Source: Burkholderia guangdongensis
GTDB taxonomy: Bacteria > Pseudomonadota > Gammaproteobacteria > Burkholderiales > Burkholderiaceae
Direction of reading: 5' to 3'
Assembly: GCF_013403875.1 (NCBI RefSeq)
Contig: NZ_JACBNX010000004.1
Span: 124,001-188,000 of the forward strand
Length of the DNA: 64,000 bases
In this document: piece after piece, positions 27,019 to 37,150 of the stretch
Layout of the letters: every line of letters starts with the position of its first letter
How positions within the stretch are numbered: the stretch's first letter is position 1
Program-made: the position numbers and the translations under genes
Notes under the pieces: model-generated
What the model was told of the DNA's origin: nothing
What the model saw: only the letters and a program-made list of their open reading frames with translations
Databases searched by the model: none

Positions 27019-30000
27019 TCAGCCGGTGTTGCGCAGGCCGGCCGCGATCCCGTTGATCGTCAGGTGGATCCCGCGGCGCACGCGGGCGTTCGTGTCGCCC
27101 GCGCGGTGCCGCTTGATCAGCTCGACCTGCAGATGGTTCAGCGGATCGAGATACGGGAAGCGGTTCTTGATCGAGCGCGCGAGCAGCGGGTTCCCCGCGA
27201 GGCGGGTGTCGTTGCCGGTGATCTCGGCGAGCGCGTGCGATGTGCGCTCCCACTCGGCGACGATCCGGTCGAACACGAGCTTGCGCAGCTTCTTGTCCGC
27301 GACGAGCTGCGCGTAGCGCGATGCGACCGCGAGGTCCGTCTTCGCGAGCACCATGTCCATATTCGACAGCAGCGTCGCGAAGAACGGCCAGGTCTTGTTC
27401 ATCTTCTTCAGCAGCGCGAGGCGCTTGCTGCGCTCGGCCGCGTCGGTCGCGCCGTCGAGATACGAGGCGACGGCGCCGCCGAACCCGTACCAGCCGGTCA
27501 GCAGCAGCCGGCACTGGCCCCACGAGAAGCCCCACGGAATCGCGCGCAGATCCTCGATCTTGCGCTGCTTCGGATCCTGCAGCTTGCGCGACGCCGGACG
27601 GCTGCCGATATTCAGCTCGGCGATCTCGGTGATCGGCGTCGACGAGAAGAAGTAGTCGGTGAAGCCCGGCGTTTCATAGACGAGCGCGCGATACGCGGCC
27701 ATCGCGGCGTCGGACAGCGTCTGCATCGTGGCCTCGAACGCCGGCAGCTGCGCGGGCGCGTTGTTCTGCGGCAGCAGCGTCGCTTCGAGCGTCGCGGCGA
27801 CGACGGTTTCCAGATTGCGGCGGCCGATCTCCGGGTTCGCGAACTTGCTCGCGATCACCTCGCCCTGCTCGGTCAGGCGGATCTGGCCGTTCACGGTGCC
27901 GGGCGGCTGCGACAGGATCGCCTGGTACGTCGGGCCGCCGCCGCGGCCGACCGTGCCGCCGCGGCCGTGGAACAGCCGCAGCGTGATGCCGCGCGCCTTG
28001 AACAGATCGACGAGCGCGAGCTCCGCGCGATACAGCTCCCAGTTCGACGTCAGGAAGCCGCCATCCTTGTTGCTGTCCGAATAGCCGAGCATCACCTCCT
28101 GCTCGCCGCCCTGATGCGCGACCAGCTCCGCGATGCCGGGCAGCGAGAAGTAGTCGTGCATGATGCCGGACGCGTTGCGCAGGTCGGCGATCGTCTCGAA
28201 CAGCGGGATCACCATCAGCCCGTTGCGCACACCGCCGTGCTTCGCGCCGAATTTGCCTTCCAGCAGCCCCGTTTCCTTCTGCAGCAGCAGCACCTCGACG
28301 AGATCGCTGACCGTCTCGGTATGCGAAATGATGTAGTTGCGCACCGCGCGCGGGCCGAACTGCGCGCGCACGTCGCGCGCCTTCTCGAGCACGCCGAGCT
28401 CGCTTTGCGCGAGCGCCGAGTATTCGAAGTACGGCAGGCGCAGCGGGCGCGGATCGGCGAGCGCGGCGAGCAGCACGCGCACCTTGTCTTCCTCGGCGAG
28501 CGACGCGTAGTCGGCCTCGACGCCCGCGCGCGCGAACAGCTCGGCAATCACCGCTTCGTGGATGTCGGAGCTCTGCCGCAGGTCGATGCTCGCGAGATGG
28601 AAGCCGAACACCTCGGCCGCGCGCACGAGCGGCGCGAGGCGCGGCGCCGCGAGCGACGCGCCGTGGTGCGCTTCGAGCGAATCCAGCAGCGTTTTCAGGT
28701 CGCGCGTGAATTCCTCGGCGTCCGCGTACGGCGTCGCGCGCACCGGCGGCGCGCCGCGGCCCGCGCTTCTCAGCGGCACCGTGCCTTCGCCGAGCCGCAC
28801 GCGCACGCTCGCGCCGAGCCGCGTGTAGATGCCGATCAGCGCGCGGCGGTACGGCTCGTCGACGCGGTGCGGCGACTGGTCCGGCGAGGCGGCCGCGAGC
28901 GCCTTCACCTCGTCGCTCGCGCCAACGAGCAGATTCGACACCGACAGCTCGGCGCCGAGCTTGTGCACCTGCTCCAGGTAGTGCTCGAAGATCACCGCGG
29001 CCTGGCGGTCGATCGCGTCGGCGAGCGTCGTGGCGGTCACGTTCGGGTTGCCGTCGCGGTCGCCGCCGATCCAGCTGCCCATCTGGAAGAACGCGGGCAC
29101 GCGCGCGGCCACCCCGTGCTCGGCGAGCGCGGCCTCGATGTCCGCATAGAGCGCGGGCAGCTCGTCGAGGAACGTCGCGCGGTAGTACGACAGCGCGTTC
29201 TCGATCTCGTCGCCGACGGTCAGCCGCGCGTCGCGCAGCATCCGCGTCTGCCACAGCGCGGTCACGCGCGCGCGCAGCATCGCCGCGTTGTGCGCGCGCT
29301 CGCGCTCGGTCAGCTCCTGGTCGCGCTCGGCGAGCAGGCGCGCGACGTCGTGCTGCGCGTCGAGAATGCTCTTGCGTTGCACCTCGGTCGGGTGCGCGGT
29401 CAGCACCGGCACGATCAGCGCGGAATCGAAGAACTGCTGCAGCACTTTCTTCGACGCGCCGCCGGTCTGCTTCAGCTGGTCGAGCGCGTACGCGACCGTG
29501 CCCGGCTGCGGCGTGGAGCCCGCGAGCGCGTGGATCCGGCGGCGGCGGTTGTGATGGCGGTCCTCGGCGATGTTCGCGAGATGCGAGAAGTAGCTGAACG
29601 CGCGCACGACGCTGACCGTCTGCTCGGGCGTCAGCTTGCGCAGCTTCTTCTCGAGCGTCTGCGCGGCGTCGCGGTCGTCCTCGCGGCGGAACTTGACCGC
29701 GGTCTGGCGGATCGTCTCGACGACGTCGAACACCTCGTCGCCTTCCTGCTCGCGCACGACTTCGCCGAGCAGGCGGCCGAGGAAGCGGATGTCCTCGAAC
29801 AGCGGGCGGTCCTTGTCCTCGCGGCGCGCGCCGGGCTTGGCCGGTGCGGCGGCTGCGGCGGTGCCGGCGGTGCCCTCGACCGCCTGGGCCGCCTGGGCCG
29901 CCTCGGCCGCCTGGGTCGTGCGTTTCGTCGAACGTATCGGGTCTTTCGGTTTCGTTGCCGGTTTCGCACGGCCGTTCGCTACGGCGGCGTTCGTCGGGGT

Positions 30001-30060
30001 GTCGGAGGAGGACGGGGCAGCATTGCGGCGCGCCGAGCGCGCCGATCCGGAAGACTTCAC
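27019..30060 (-). CDS. ppc: Phosphoenolpyruvate carboxylase
   Basis: 1013 aa; the extra length over the usual ~900 is an N-terminal Ser/Ala/Lys-rich extension of about 85 residues, part of it encoded by GCCTGGGCC-type repeats. Catalytic motifs are [13 protein letters not shown] (His site), [19 protein letters not shown] (Gly-rich PEP/bicarbonate loop) and the C-terminal [15 protein letters not shown] end that is invariant in the family. The enzyme carboxylates PEP to oxaloacetate to refill the TCA cycle. It is divergent from hemC with 204 bp between. Confidence 0.97.
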   Translation of the reverse strand: MKSSGSARSARRNAAPSSSDTPTNAAVANGRAKPATKPKDPIRSTKRTTQAAEAAQAAQAVEGTAGTAAAAAPAKPGARREDKDRPLFEDIRFLGRLLGEVVREQEGDEVFDVVETIRQTAVKFRREDDRDAAQTLEKKLRKLTPEQTVSVVRAFSYFSHLANIAEDRHHNRRRRIHALAGSTPQPGTVAYALDQLKQTGGASKKVLQQFFDSALIVPVLTAHPTEVQRKSILDAQHDVARLLAERDQELTERERAHNAAMLRARVTALWQTRMLRDARLTVGDEIENALSYYRATFLDELPALYADIEAALAEHGVAARVPAFFQMGSWIGGDRDGNPNVTATTLADAIDRQAAVIFEHYLEQVHKLGAELSVSNLLVGASDEVKALAAASPDQSPHRVDEPYRRALIGIYTRLGASVRVRLGEGTVPLRSAGRGAPPVRATPYADAEEFTRDLKTLLDSLEAHHGASLAAPRLAPLVRAAEVFGFHLASIDLRQSSDIHEAVIAELFARAGVEADYASLAEEDKVRVLLAALADPRPLRLPYFEYSALAQSELGVLEKARDVRAQFGPRAVRNYIISHTETVSDLVEVLLLQKETGLLEGKFGAKHGGVRNGLMVIPLFETIADLRNASGIMHDYFSLPGIAELVAHQGGEQEVMLGYSDSNKDGGFLTSNWELYRAELALVDLFKARGITLRLFHGRGGTVGRGGGPTYQAILSQPPGTVNGQIRLTEQGEVIASKFANPEIGRRNLETVVAATLEATLLPQNNAPAQLPAFEATMQTLSDAAMAAYRALVYETPGFTDYFFSSTPITEIAELNIGSRPASRKLQDPKQRKIEDLRAIPWGFSWGQCRLLLTGWYGFGGAVASYLDGATDAAERSKRLALLKKMNKTWPFFATLLSNMDMVLAKTDLAVASRYAQLVADKKLRKLVFDRIVAEWERTSHALAEITGNDTRLAGNPLLARSIKNRFPYLDPLNHLQVELIKRHRAGDTNARVRRGIHLTINGIAAGLRNTG

Positions 30061-30091
30061 GATGGGTTTCCTTGGGAAAGCACGAGTGAAA

Positions 30092-30118
30092 AGGGACTGC
30101 GGGGACTGCGGGGACTGC
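30092..30118. repeat. Three exact copies of a 9-bp unit between ppc and hemC
   Basis: GGGACTGCG is repeated head-to-tail three times, 32 bp upstream of the ppc start codon on that gene's 5' side. It lies in a 204-bp divergent promoter region, so copy number could affect ppc leader spacing. Confidence 0.9.
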
Positions 30119-30264
30119 GTTCAAGCTACGGCTGCGGCACTTCCGCGCATCGACGCTGCGGGCCCCGCGCCAGGCGGCGTGCGGACCGGCCATGCGCCCA
30201 GGCGGGCGCAAGCGTGCGTGCTACCATTGTTCGATCTTCCATCCCGTCCTTCAATGTTCCTGCA

Positions 30265-31257
30265 ATGAATTCCGAGATTCTTTCGGCACGGCCGTCGGCC
30301 CAGCCGCCGGCCACGCTGACGATCGCGTCCCGCGAGAGCCGCCTCGCGATGTGGCAAGCCGAACACGTGCATGATGCGCTGCGCAAATTATATCCAGCTT
30401 GCGACGTGAAAATCCTCGGGATGACGACCCGCGGCGATCAAATTCTCGATCGCACGCTGTCGAAGGTCGGCGGCAAGGGGCTGTTCGTGAAGGAGCTCGA
30501 GCTCGCGCTCGCCGACGGCCGCGCCGATCTCGCCGTGCATTCGCTGAAGGACGTGCCGATGGCGCTGCCCGACGGCTTCTCGCTCGCCGCGATCCTCGAG
30601 CGCGAGGACCCGCGCGACGCGTTCGTGTCGAACGACTACGCGTCGCTCGACGCGCTGCCCGCGGGCGCGGTCGTCGGCACGTCGAGCCTGCGCCGCGAGG
30701 CGATGCTGCGCGCGCGCTTTCCGCATCTGCGGGTGCAACCGCTGCGGGGCAACCTCGACACACGGTTGTCGAAGCTCGATCGCGGCGACTACGCGGCGAT
30801 CATCCTCGCGGCCGCGGGGCTGAAGCGGCTCGGGCTCGGCGCGCGGATCCGCGCGCTGCTCGGTGTCGACGACAGCCCGCCCGCCGCGGGCCAGGGCGCG
30901 CTCGGCATCGAAATCGCGTCCGCGCGCACCGATGTCGCCGCGTGGCTCGCGCCGCTGCACGACCCGCGCACCGCGCTCGCGGTCGAGGCCGAGCGGATGG
31001 TGTCGCGCGCGCTCGGCGGCAGTTGCGAGGTGCCGCTCGCCGCGCATGCGCAATGGCGCGCGGGCGAGCTGTATCTGACCGGGCGCGTGTCGACGGTCGA
31101 CGGCGCGCGCGTGCTGACGGCCGAGGAGTGCGGCTCCGTGGTCACTGTCGCCGACGCGCTCGCGCTCGGCCGCGCGGTGTCCGACGAGCTCGAGGCGCAG
31201 GGCGCGATGGAGATCGTTCACGCGCTGTCGGGCCAGGCCGGGCAGGGCGACGCCTGA
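30265..31257 (+). CDS. hemC: Porphobilinogen deaminase (hydroxymethylbilane synthase)
   Basis: 330 aa. [40 protein letters not shown] and [14 protein letters not shown] are the conserved N-terminal and active-site segments. Cys254 in [14 protein letters not shown] holds the dipyrromethane cofactor. It polymerises four porphobilinogen units into hydroxymethylbilane in tetrapyrrole (haem and B12) synthesis. The stop overlaps the first hemD ATG by one base (TGATG), indicating coupling in a hemC-hemDX-hemY operon. Confidence 0.97.
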   Translation: MNSEILSARPSAQPPATLTIASRESRLAMWQAEHVHDALRKLYPACDVKILGMTTRGDQILDRTLSKVGGKGLFVKELELALADGRADLAVHSLKDVPMALPDGFSLAAILEREDPRDAFVSNDYASLDALPAGAVVGTSSLRREAMLRARFPHLRVQPLRGNLDTRLSKLDRGDYAAIILAAAGLKRLGLGARIRALLGVDDSPPAAGQGALGIEIASARTDVAAWLAPLHDPRTALAVEAERMVSRALGGSCEVPLAAHAQWRAGELYLTGRVSTVDGARVLTAEECGSVVTVADALALGRAVSDELEAQGAMEIVHALSGQAGQGDA

Positions 31258-33374
31258 TGGAACGACCCCCGCGGCCCCCCGAGGGGGCAGTCGACCGCCC
31301 ACGGCCGGCTTTGCAAAGCCGGCCGGCTGCGCAGGCGCGGAGCGATGCTCCGCGAATTCCCTGCTATGCCCTTGGGGCGGCCCGGCGGAGGTCGACGCCG
31401 GGCGCCGCGCGCGCGTTCACCGCCGTGCTGACGCGGCCCGACGGACAGTCGGCCGCACTCGCGTCGCAACTCGCGGATGCCGGTTGCGACGTGCTCGAAT
31501 TCCCGCTGATCGACATCGCGCCGCTCGACGATCCGGCGCCGCTCGCGGCCGCGCTCGCGTCGCTCGCCGACTGCGCGCTCGTGATCTTCGTGTCGCCGAA
31601 CGCGATCGATCGCGCGTTCGCCCAGTTCGGCGCGATCTGGCCGAACGCGCTGCCGGTCGGCGTCGTCGGGCCGGGCAGCGTCGCGGCGCTCGCGCGGCAC
31701 GGTGTCGCCGCGCCCGCATATCGCGTGATCGCGCCGCAAGCGCCCGCCGACGGCAGCCCGCCGCATTACGACTCCGAGCATCTGTACGCGAGCATCGACG
31801 CCGCGTTCGGCGGCATCGCGGCGCTCGCCGGCAAGCGCGTGCTGATCGTGCGCGGCGACGGCGGCCGCGAATGGCTCGCCGACAAGCTGCGCGAAGCGGG
31901 CGCGGACGTCGCGCTCGTCGCCGCGTACCGGCGCGTCGTGCCCGAGCCGCGCATCGGCGCGTGGCAGCGCGTGCACGCGCTGCTCGGCGGCGAGCCGCAC
32001 GCGTGGCTCGTCACGAGCTCCGAAGGCATGCGCAATCTGCACGAGCTCGCGCAGGCGCACCTGACCGAAGCCGAGATCGATGCGTTGAAGCGCGCGCCGC
32101 TCGTCACGCCGCATCCCCGGATTGCGCAGACCGCGCGCGCATTGGGTTTTGATAGGATTACGCTGACCGGCGCGGGCGATGAGCGTATCGTCCGCGCGTT
32201 TCGTACGATGGCCGACGAGGCCGTCCAACCGGCGACAGCCGCACCGGTGCCTATACGCATGACAGATACCAACGATTCCAACAGTGTCAATTCCCAGCCG
32301 GGTGCACCGTACGTGCCGCCCAATCCGCCCTATGTGCCGCCCGAGGCACGCACGCGCCGGGGCGGCAGCGCCGCTCTGTGGCTGGTCGTGGTCGTGCTCG
32401 CGTGCGCGGCGGGCGCCGGCGGCTACGTGCTGAACCGCAAGCTCGACCGGATCGACGCGGCGTCCGTCGCGCGGCAGAAATCGATCGACGCGCAAGCGGC
32501 CGAGACGCGGATGAAGACCGATCAGGCGCTCGCGAGCGCGCATCAGGTCGACACGCAGCTCGCGCAGCTCGACGGCAAGCTCGCCGACGCGCAGAACGCG
32601 CAGCAGGCGCTGCAGCAGCAATACCAGGATCTCGCGCGCAACCGCGACGCATGGCTGCTCGACCAGGTCGACCAGGTGCTGTCCGGCGCGAGCCAGCAGC
32701 TCCAGCTGACCGGCAACACGCAGCTCGCGCTGGTCGCGCTGCAGAACGCCGATGCGCGGCTCGCGACGTCGCAGAGCCCGCAGGCGGTCGCGGTCCGCAA
32801 GGCGATCGCGCAGGACGTCGAGAAACTACAGGCGACGCCGACCGTCGATCTGACCGGCCTCGCGATCAAGCTCGACGATGCGATCGCGAAGGTCGACGCG
32901 CTGCCGCTCGCGGGCGAGGCGCTCGTCCCGCCGTCCGCGCAGCAGCCCGGCGGCGGCGCGCAGTCGGCCGCCACGCAACCGGTCGCCGCGCCGGGCGAGC
33001 CGCGCTGGAAGGCCTGGTGGCACGGTTTCGCGGCGGGCGTCGGCCGGCAGCTGCAGGGCCTCGTGCAGGTGCGCCGGATCGACAACGCGGACGCGATGCT
33101 CGCGTCGCCGGATCAGGGCTACTTCGTGCGCGAGAACGTGAAGCTGCGTCTGCTGACCGCGCGGCTGTCGCTGCTGTCGCGCAACGAGCCCGCGATGAAG
33201 GCCGATCTGCAGGCCGCGCAGGCGGCGCTCGGCAAGTATTTCGATCAGGCGTCGAAGGATACGCAGACCGTCGAGGATCTGGTGAAGCAGGTCGACGGCG
33301 CGTCGCTGACGGTCGCGGTGCCGACCCTCGGCACGAGCCTGAACGCGATCGAGCAGTACAAGAGCCGGGGGTGA
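31257..33374 (+). CDS. hemDX: Fused uroporphyrinogen-III synthase HemD and HemX-like membrane protein
   Basis: 705 aa from the first ATG. Residues about 55-320 are HemD (FTAVLTRPDGQSAALASQL, FVSPNAIDRAF, VRGDGGREWLADKLREAGAD and LVTSSEGMRNL), which cyclises hydroxymethylbilane with D-ring inversion. After a Pro-rich linker (YVPPNPPYVPPEA), residues about 362-385 form a membrane helix and the rest is a coiled-coil HemX domain of uncertain role. The first ~50 codons are not HemD-like and are encoded by a palindromic repeat element. The GTG at 31425, just at the start of homology, is an alternative start. hemY follows 2 nt after the stop. Confidence 0.9.
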   Translation: MERPPRPPEGAVDRPRPALQSRPAAQARSDAPRIPCYALGAARRRSTPGAARAFTAVLTRPDGQSAALASQLADAGCDVLEFPLIDIAPLDDPAPLAAALASLADCALVIFVSPNAIDRAFAQFGAIWPNALPVGVVGPGSVAALARHGVAAPAYRVIAPQAPADGSPPHYDSEHLYASIDAAFGGIAALAGKRVLIVRGDGGREWLADKLREAGADVALVAAYRRVVPEPRIGAWQRVHALLGGEPHAWLVTSSEGMRNLHELAQAHLTEAEIDALKRAPLVTPHPRIAQTARALGFDRITLTGAGDERIVRAFRTMADEAVQPATAAPVPIRMTDTNDSNSVNSQPGAPYVPPNPPYVPPEARTRRGGSAALWLVVVVLACAAGAGGYVLNRKLDRIDAASVARQKSIDAQAAETRMKTDQALASAHQVDTQLAQLDGKLADAQNAQQALQQQYQDLARNRDAWLLDQVDQVLSGASQQLQLTGNTQLALVALQNADARLATSQSPQAVAVRKAIAQDVEKLQATPTVDLTGLAIKLDDAIAKVDALPLAGEALVPPSAQQPGGGAQSAATQPVAAPGEPRWKAWWHGFAAGVGRQLQGLVQVRRIDNADAMLASPDQGYFVRENVKLRLLTARLSLLSRNEPAMKADLQAAQAALGKYFDQASKDTQTVEDLVKQVDGASLTVAVPTLGTSLNAIEQYKSRG
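31265..31385. repeat. Palindrome-rich element at the hemC/hemD junction
   Basis: The segment contains C/G-block inverted repeats near 31275-31287, a perfect 22-bp palindrome at 31303-31324 (GGCCGGCTTT-GC-AAAGCCGGCC) and an 8-bp stem CGCGGAGC/GCTCCGCG at 31336-31354, ending near CCCTTGGGGCGGCCCGG. This composite looks like the dispersed intergenic palindromic repeats seen in several beta-proteobacteria (recognition from memory, not searched). It is not found elsewhere in this window. Confidence 0.65.
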
Positions 33375-33376
33375 CG

Positions 33377-34567
33377 ATGACGCTCAGAGGAATCATCTGG
33401 CTCGCGATCCTGTTCGCGATCGCCGCCGCGCTCGCGACCGTCGGCCACTTCGATGCCGGACACGTGATGCTGATCTATCCGCCTTACCGGATCGATCTGT
33501 CGCTGAACCTGTTCGTGCTCGGCGTCGTCGTGCTGTTCATCGCCGTGTACGCGCTCGCGCGCATCGTGCGCAACATCTGGCGGATGCCGCAGCGCGTCGC
33601 CGCGTACCGCGCCCGCGCGCGCAACGAGAAGGCGCAGGCGTCGCTGCGTGACGCGATCGCGAATCTCTACGCGGGCCGCTTCTCGCGCGCGGAGAAGGCC
33701 GCGCGCGACGCGCTCGCGATCGGCGCGAACGAGGGCGCCGCGAGCCTCGTCGCCGCGACCGCCGCGCACCGGATGCACGAGTTCACGCGCCGCGACGAGT
33801 GGCTCGCGAAAGTCGGCGCGCCCGAGTGGCAGGACGCGCGGCTGCTCGCCGCGGCCGACATGCGCGCCGACGCGCGCGACGCGGACGGCGCGCTCGCCGC
33901 GCTGGCCGAGATGCAGACGTCGGGCGGCAAGCGGATCCATGCGCAGCAGGTCGCGCTGCGCGCGCAGCAGCAGTTGAAGAACTGGGCCGAGGTGCTGAAG
34001 CTCGCGAAGACGCTCGAGAAGCGCGAGGCGCTGCATCCGGCCGCCGCGGTGCGGCTGCGCCAGCAGGCGGCCGAGAATCTGCTGCGCGAGCGCCGGCACG
34101 ATCCGGACGCGCTGCTCGAGCTCTGGCAGTCGCTGTCGGCGGCCGAACGGCAGTCGCCGCGCCTCGCCGATCTCGCGGCCGAGCTGCTCGTGTCGCTCGA
34201 GCGGCGGCCGCAGGCGCGCCGCATCGTCGAGGACGCGCTCGCGCAGCACTGGGACGCGCGGCTGCTGCGCCGCTATCCGGACACCGCCGGCGCCGACGCG
34301 CTGCCGCTGATCCAGAAGGCGGAGTCGTGGAAGAGCGATCATCCGGAAGACGCGGACCTGCTGTTCGCGCTCGGTCGCCTGTGTCAGCAACAGCAGCTTT
34401 GGGGCAAGGCGCAGTCGTTCCTCGAGTCGGCACTGAAGCTCGCGGACGACGAAGCGCTGAAGGTGCGTACGCACCGCGCGCTCGCGCGGCTGTTCGAGCA
34501 TCTCGGCGAGACCGACAAGGCCGCGCAGCACTTCCGCGCGAGCGCGCTCGCGATCACCGTGGTCTGA
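33377..34567 (+). CDS. hemY: HemY-type inner-membrane TPR protein of the haem operon
   Basis: 396 aa. Two N-terminal membrane helices (IIWLAILFAIAAALATVGHF and NLFVLGVVVLFIAVYALARI) flank VMLIYPPYRIDLSLN, a family hallmark. The large C-terminal part is alpha-helical TPR-like (NLYAGRFSRAEKAARDAL, ALGRLCQQQQLWGKAQSFLE, LARLFEHLGETDKAAQHF). Proteobacterial HemY lies with hemC, hemD and hemX; its exact role in late haem synthesis is not settled, and it is not the Bacillus oxidase of the same name. It is the last gene of the operon. Confidence 0.93.
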   Translation: MTLRGIIWLAILFAIAAALATVGHFDAGHVMLIYPPYRIDLSLNLFVLGVVVLFIAVYALARIVRNIWRMPQRVAAYRARARNEKAQASLRDAIANLYAGRFSRAEKAARDALAIGANEGAASLVAATAAHRMHEFTRRDEWLAKVGAPEWQDARLLAAADMRADARDADGALAALAEMQTSGGKRIHAQQVALRAQQQLKNWAEVLKLAKTLEKREALHPAAAVRLRQQAAENLLRERRHDPDALLELWQSLSAAERQSPRLADLAAELLVSLERRPQARRIVEDALAQHWDARLLRRYPDTAGADALPLIQKAESWKSDHPEDADLLFALGRLCQQQQLWGKAQSFLESALKLADDEALKVRTHRALARLFEHLGETDKAAQHFRASALAITVV

Positions 34568-34591
34568 CGCGGCCGGGCGCGCCCGGCCGCG
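34568..34591. other. Perfect 24-bp GC palindrome after hemY
   Basis: The palindrome begins directly after the hemY stop codon (11-bp stem plus GC centre). No T-run follows. It lies between hemY and the convergent SDR gene and is a candidate Rho-aided or bidirectional transcription stop. Confidence 0.6.
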
Positions 34592-34660
34592 GATGGACGG
34601 ATGAGGCCCTGTTGTTGCCCTGTTGCCCTGTTCCCCGATCCCGCGCAACGCGCGTGACGG

Positions 34661-35419
34661 TCAGACGCAGCGTCCGCCGTCGACTTCGAGGCAGACGCCG
34701 GTAATGAACTCGGCCTCGTCGGAGGCGAGGTAGAGCGCGGCGTTCGCGACGTCCTGCGGCGTCGAGAAGCGGCCGAGCGGGATCGTCGCGATGAAGCGCG
34801 CGCGGTTCTCGGGCGTGTCGTCGCAGCCCATGAACTCGGCCGTGAGGCCGGTCTCGCCGATCACCGGATTGATGCAGTTCACGCGGATCCGGTCCGCGCC
34901 GAGCTCGGCCGCGAGCGACTTGCTCGCGGTGATCATCGCGCCCTTCGTGCTGTTGTACCAGACGAGGCCGGGGCGCGGCCGCACGCCCGCCGTCGACGCG
35001 ACGTTCACGAACACGCCGCCGCCCGCGCCGCGGAAGTACGGCACGAGCGTCTGCACGCTCCAGAACAGGCTCTTCATGTTGACCGCGTACACGCGGTCGT
35101 ATTCGGCCTCGGTCACGTCGAGCACCGGCTTGTTCCGGTGCGTGGTGCCGGCGTTGTTCACGACGATCTGCACCGCGTGGAAATCGTCGAGCGCGGCCGC
35201 GAGCAGCGCGCGCCAGTCGTCGCGTTGCGACACGTCGCCGGCGACCGCGATCGCCTTGCCGCCCGCGAGCGCGATCTCGCTCGCGACGCGCTCGGCCGCC
35301 GCACCGTTCAGATCGTTGACGACGACGTTCGCGCCTTCGCGCGCGTATGTTTTCGCGATGCCTTCGCCGAATCCCGAGCCGCCGCCCGTGACGATCGCCG
35401 TCTTGCCGTTCAAGCGCAT
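34661..35419 (-). CDS. Short-chain dehydrogenase/reductase (FabG-like, glucose 1-dehydrogenase type)
   Basis: 252 aa. NAD(P)-binding motif TGGGSGFGEGIA near residue 12, NNAG motif in IVVNNAGTTHRN, catalytic Ser/Tyr/Lys in VASTAGVRPRPGLVWYNSTK (Tyr-x-x-x-Lys as YNSTK) and a C-terminal ITGVCLEVDGGRCV. It is a classical SDR of unknown substrate. It lies 32 bp downstream of an aldehyde dehydrogenase gene on the same strand, so an alcohol to aldehyde to acid oxidation route is plausible but inferred. Confidence 0.92.
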   Translation of the reverse strand: MRLNGKTAIVTGGGSGFGEGIAKTYAREGANVVVNDLNGAAAERVASEIALAGGKAIAVAGDVSQRDDWRALLAAALDDFHAVQIVVNNAGTTHRNKPVLDVTEAEYDRVYAVNMKSLFWSVQTLVPYFRGAGGGVFVNVASTAGVRPRPGLVWYNSTKGAMITASKSLAAELGADRIRVNCINPVIGETGLTAEFMGCDDTPENRARFIATIPLGRFSTPQDVANAALYLASDEAEFITGVCLEVDGGRCV

Positions 35420-35451
35420 GAGTGCCTCCTGTGTCGATCGGAGTGAGCGCG

Positions 35452-36891
35452 TCAGCCGTGCCGGATCGCGACGGTCTTCAGCACCGTGAAGCCGTACAGC
35501 GCCTCGAAACCCTTTTCGCGGCCGTGGCCCGATTGCCCGACGCCGCCGAACGGCAGCTCGACGCCGCCGCCCGCGCCGTAGTTGTTCACGAACACCTGGC
35601 CCGCGCGGATGCGGTGTGCGAGCCGCAACTGCCGCGCGCCGTCGCGTGTCCAGAGCCCCGCGACGAGCCCGTACGGCGTGCCGTTCGCGAGCGCGACGGC
35701 CTCGTCCTCGTCGGCGAAGCGCATCGCGGCGAGCACCGGGCCGAACACTTCCTCCTGCGCGAGCCGGTGCGCGGGCGGCACGTCGCGCAACAGCGCGGGC
35801 GCCTGATAGAAGCCGCTCTCCGGCGCGTCCGGCATGACCTGGCCGTGCGCGGCCATCGGAATCCCGTCGTGCTGCGCGTCGGACAGGAAATCCCATACGC
35901 GCTGTTGCTGCTTCGCGTTGATCAGCGGCCCGCAGTCGAGATCCGCGCGGCTCGGGCCGACCTTCAGCCCGTTGAACGCGGTCGCGAGCCGTTCGACGAG
36001 CGGCTCGTACACCGCGCGCTCGATCAGCACACGGCTGCCCGCCGAGCAGGTCTGGCCGCCGTTCTGCACGATCGCGCCGACGAGCACCGGCAGCGCGGCG
36101 TCGAGATCGGCATCGGCGAACACGATCTGCGGCGACTTGCCGCCGAGCTCGAGCGTGACCGGCACGTGATGCTCGGCCGCCATCTGCGCGACGAGCCTGC
36201 CGGTCGCGGGTGAGCCGGTAAACGAGATGTGATCGATGCCCGGGTGGCGCGCGAGCGCGGCGCCCGCCTCGTGCCCGTAGCCGGTGACGACGTTCAGCGC
36301 GCCGGCCGGGAGCCCGGCCTCGGCCGCGAGCTCGGCGACGCGCAGCACCGACAGGCACGCGTCCTCGGCCGGCTTCACGACGCATGCGTTGCCGGCCGCG
36401 AGCGCCGCGCCGACGCTGCGCCCGACGATCTGCATCGGATAGTTCCACGGCACGATGTGGCCGGTGACGCCGTGCGGCTCGCGAATCGTCAGCACGGTGT
36501 AGCCCGCGTGATACGGCAGCGTCTCGCCGTGCAGCTTGTCGGCCGCGCCCGCGTAGAACTCGAAATAGCGCGCGAGCGCGGCGGCGTCCGCATGCGCCTG
36601 CTTCAGCGGCTTGCCGGTGTCGCGCGCTTCGATGTCCGCGAGTTCGTCGCGGCACGCGGCGACGAGCATCGACAGCCGGTACAGCACGCGGCCGCGCTCG
36701 GCGGCGCTCGCCGCACCCCATGCGCCGGCGTACGCGTCGCGCGCCGCGGCGACCGCACGGTCGACGTCGGCCGCGGTGCCGCGCGCGATCGACGCGAACG
36801 GCTGCCCGTCGGACGGATCGACGACGTCGATCGTGTCTGGTTGCGCGGGCAACGTCCATTCGCCCGCGATGAAGTGCTTCGCCTGTTCCAT
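35452..36891 (-). CDS. NAD(P)-dependent aldehyde dehydrogenase
   Basis: 479 aa. Family motifs are [30 protein letters not shown] (cofactor site), catalytic Glu in [10 protein letters not shown], catalytic Cys in [12 protein letters not shown], and [11 protein letters not shown] and [17 protein letters not shown]. It resembles betaine-aldehyde or gamma-aminobutyraldehyde type dehydrogenases, but the substrate is not certain. The start at 36891 has AGGAG upstream; a longer open frame adds only a low-complexity stretch. Paired with the downstream SDR gene. Confidence 0.92.
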   Translation of the reverse strand: MEQAKHFIAGEWTLPAQPDTIDVVDPSDGQPFASIARGTAADVDRAVAAARDAYAGAWGAASAAERGRVLYRLSMLVAACRDELADIEARDTGKPLKQAHADAAALARYFEFYAGAADKLHGETLPYHAGYTVLTIREPHGVTGHIVPWNYPMQIVGRSVGAALAAGNACVVKPAEDACLSVLRVAELAAEAGLPAGALNVVTGYGHEAGAALARHPGIDHISFTGSPATGRLVAQMAAEHHVPVTLELGGKSPQIVFADADLDAALPVLVGAIVQNGGQTCSAGSRVLIERAVYEPLVERLATAFNGLKVGPSRADLDCGPLINAKQQQRVWDFLSDAQHDGIPMAAHGQVMPDAPESGFYQAPALLRDVPPAHRLAQEEVFGPVLAAMRFADEDEAVALANGTPYGLVAGLWTRDGARQLRLAHRIRAGQVFVNNYGAGGGVELPFGGVGQSGHGREKGFEALYGFTVLKTVAIRHG

Positions 36892-36966
36892 GCGTGCTCT
36901 CCTGTCGACCGCCGCCGCCGCTCGAGCGCCCGCTCCGGTCCCGTGCAATGCCGCGTGTCGTTTGTT

Positions 36967-37002
36967 GGGTTCGCTGGGTTCGGCGGGTTCGGTGGGTTCG
37001 CT
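36967..37002. repeat. Four tandem copies of a 9-bp unit upstream of ppa
   Basis: GGGTTCGNN is repeated four times (36967, 36976, 36985, 36994), in the divergent region between the aldehyde dehydrogenase gene and ppa, about 60 bp upstream of the ppa -10 element. Confidence 0.9.
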
Positions 37003-37062
37003 GGCCGGACGGTCAGCGCGATTATCGCGCGGTCGTCATCCGGGCGCCATCGGTCGATTGGC

Positions 37063-37068
37063 TATAAT
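37063..37068 (+). promoter_or_regulatory. Consensus -10 element upstream of ppa
   Basis: TATAAT, a perfect -10 hexamer standing out in GC-rich sequence, 83 nt before the ppa ATG. No good -35 lies 16-18 bp upstream, so activity is inferred from the -10 and from ppa being an essential, highly expressed gene. Confidence 0.6.
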
Positions 37069-37150
37069 GGCGCATTCCGTCCCGTCCTGCCGGCGGCGCG
37101 CGCCCCGGACGGCCGTTCCCCGAATTCCCTTCGACCCACAGAGAACGCTC

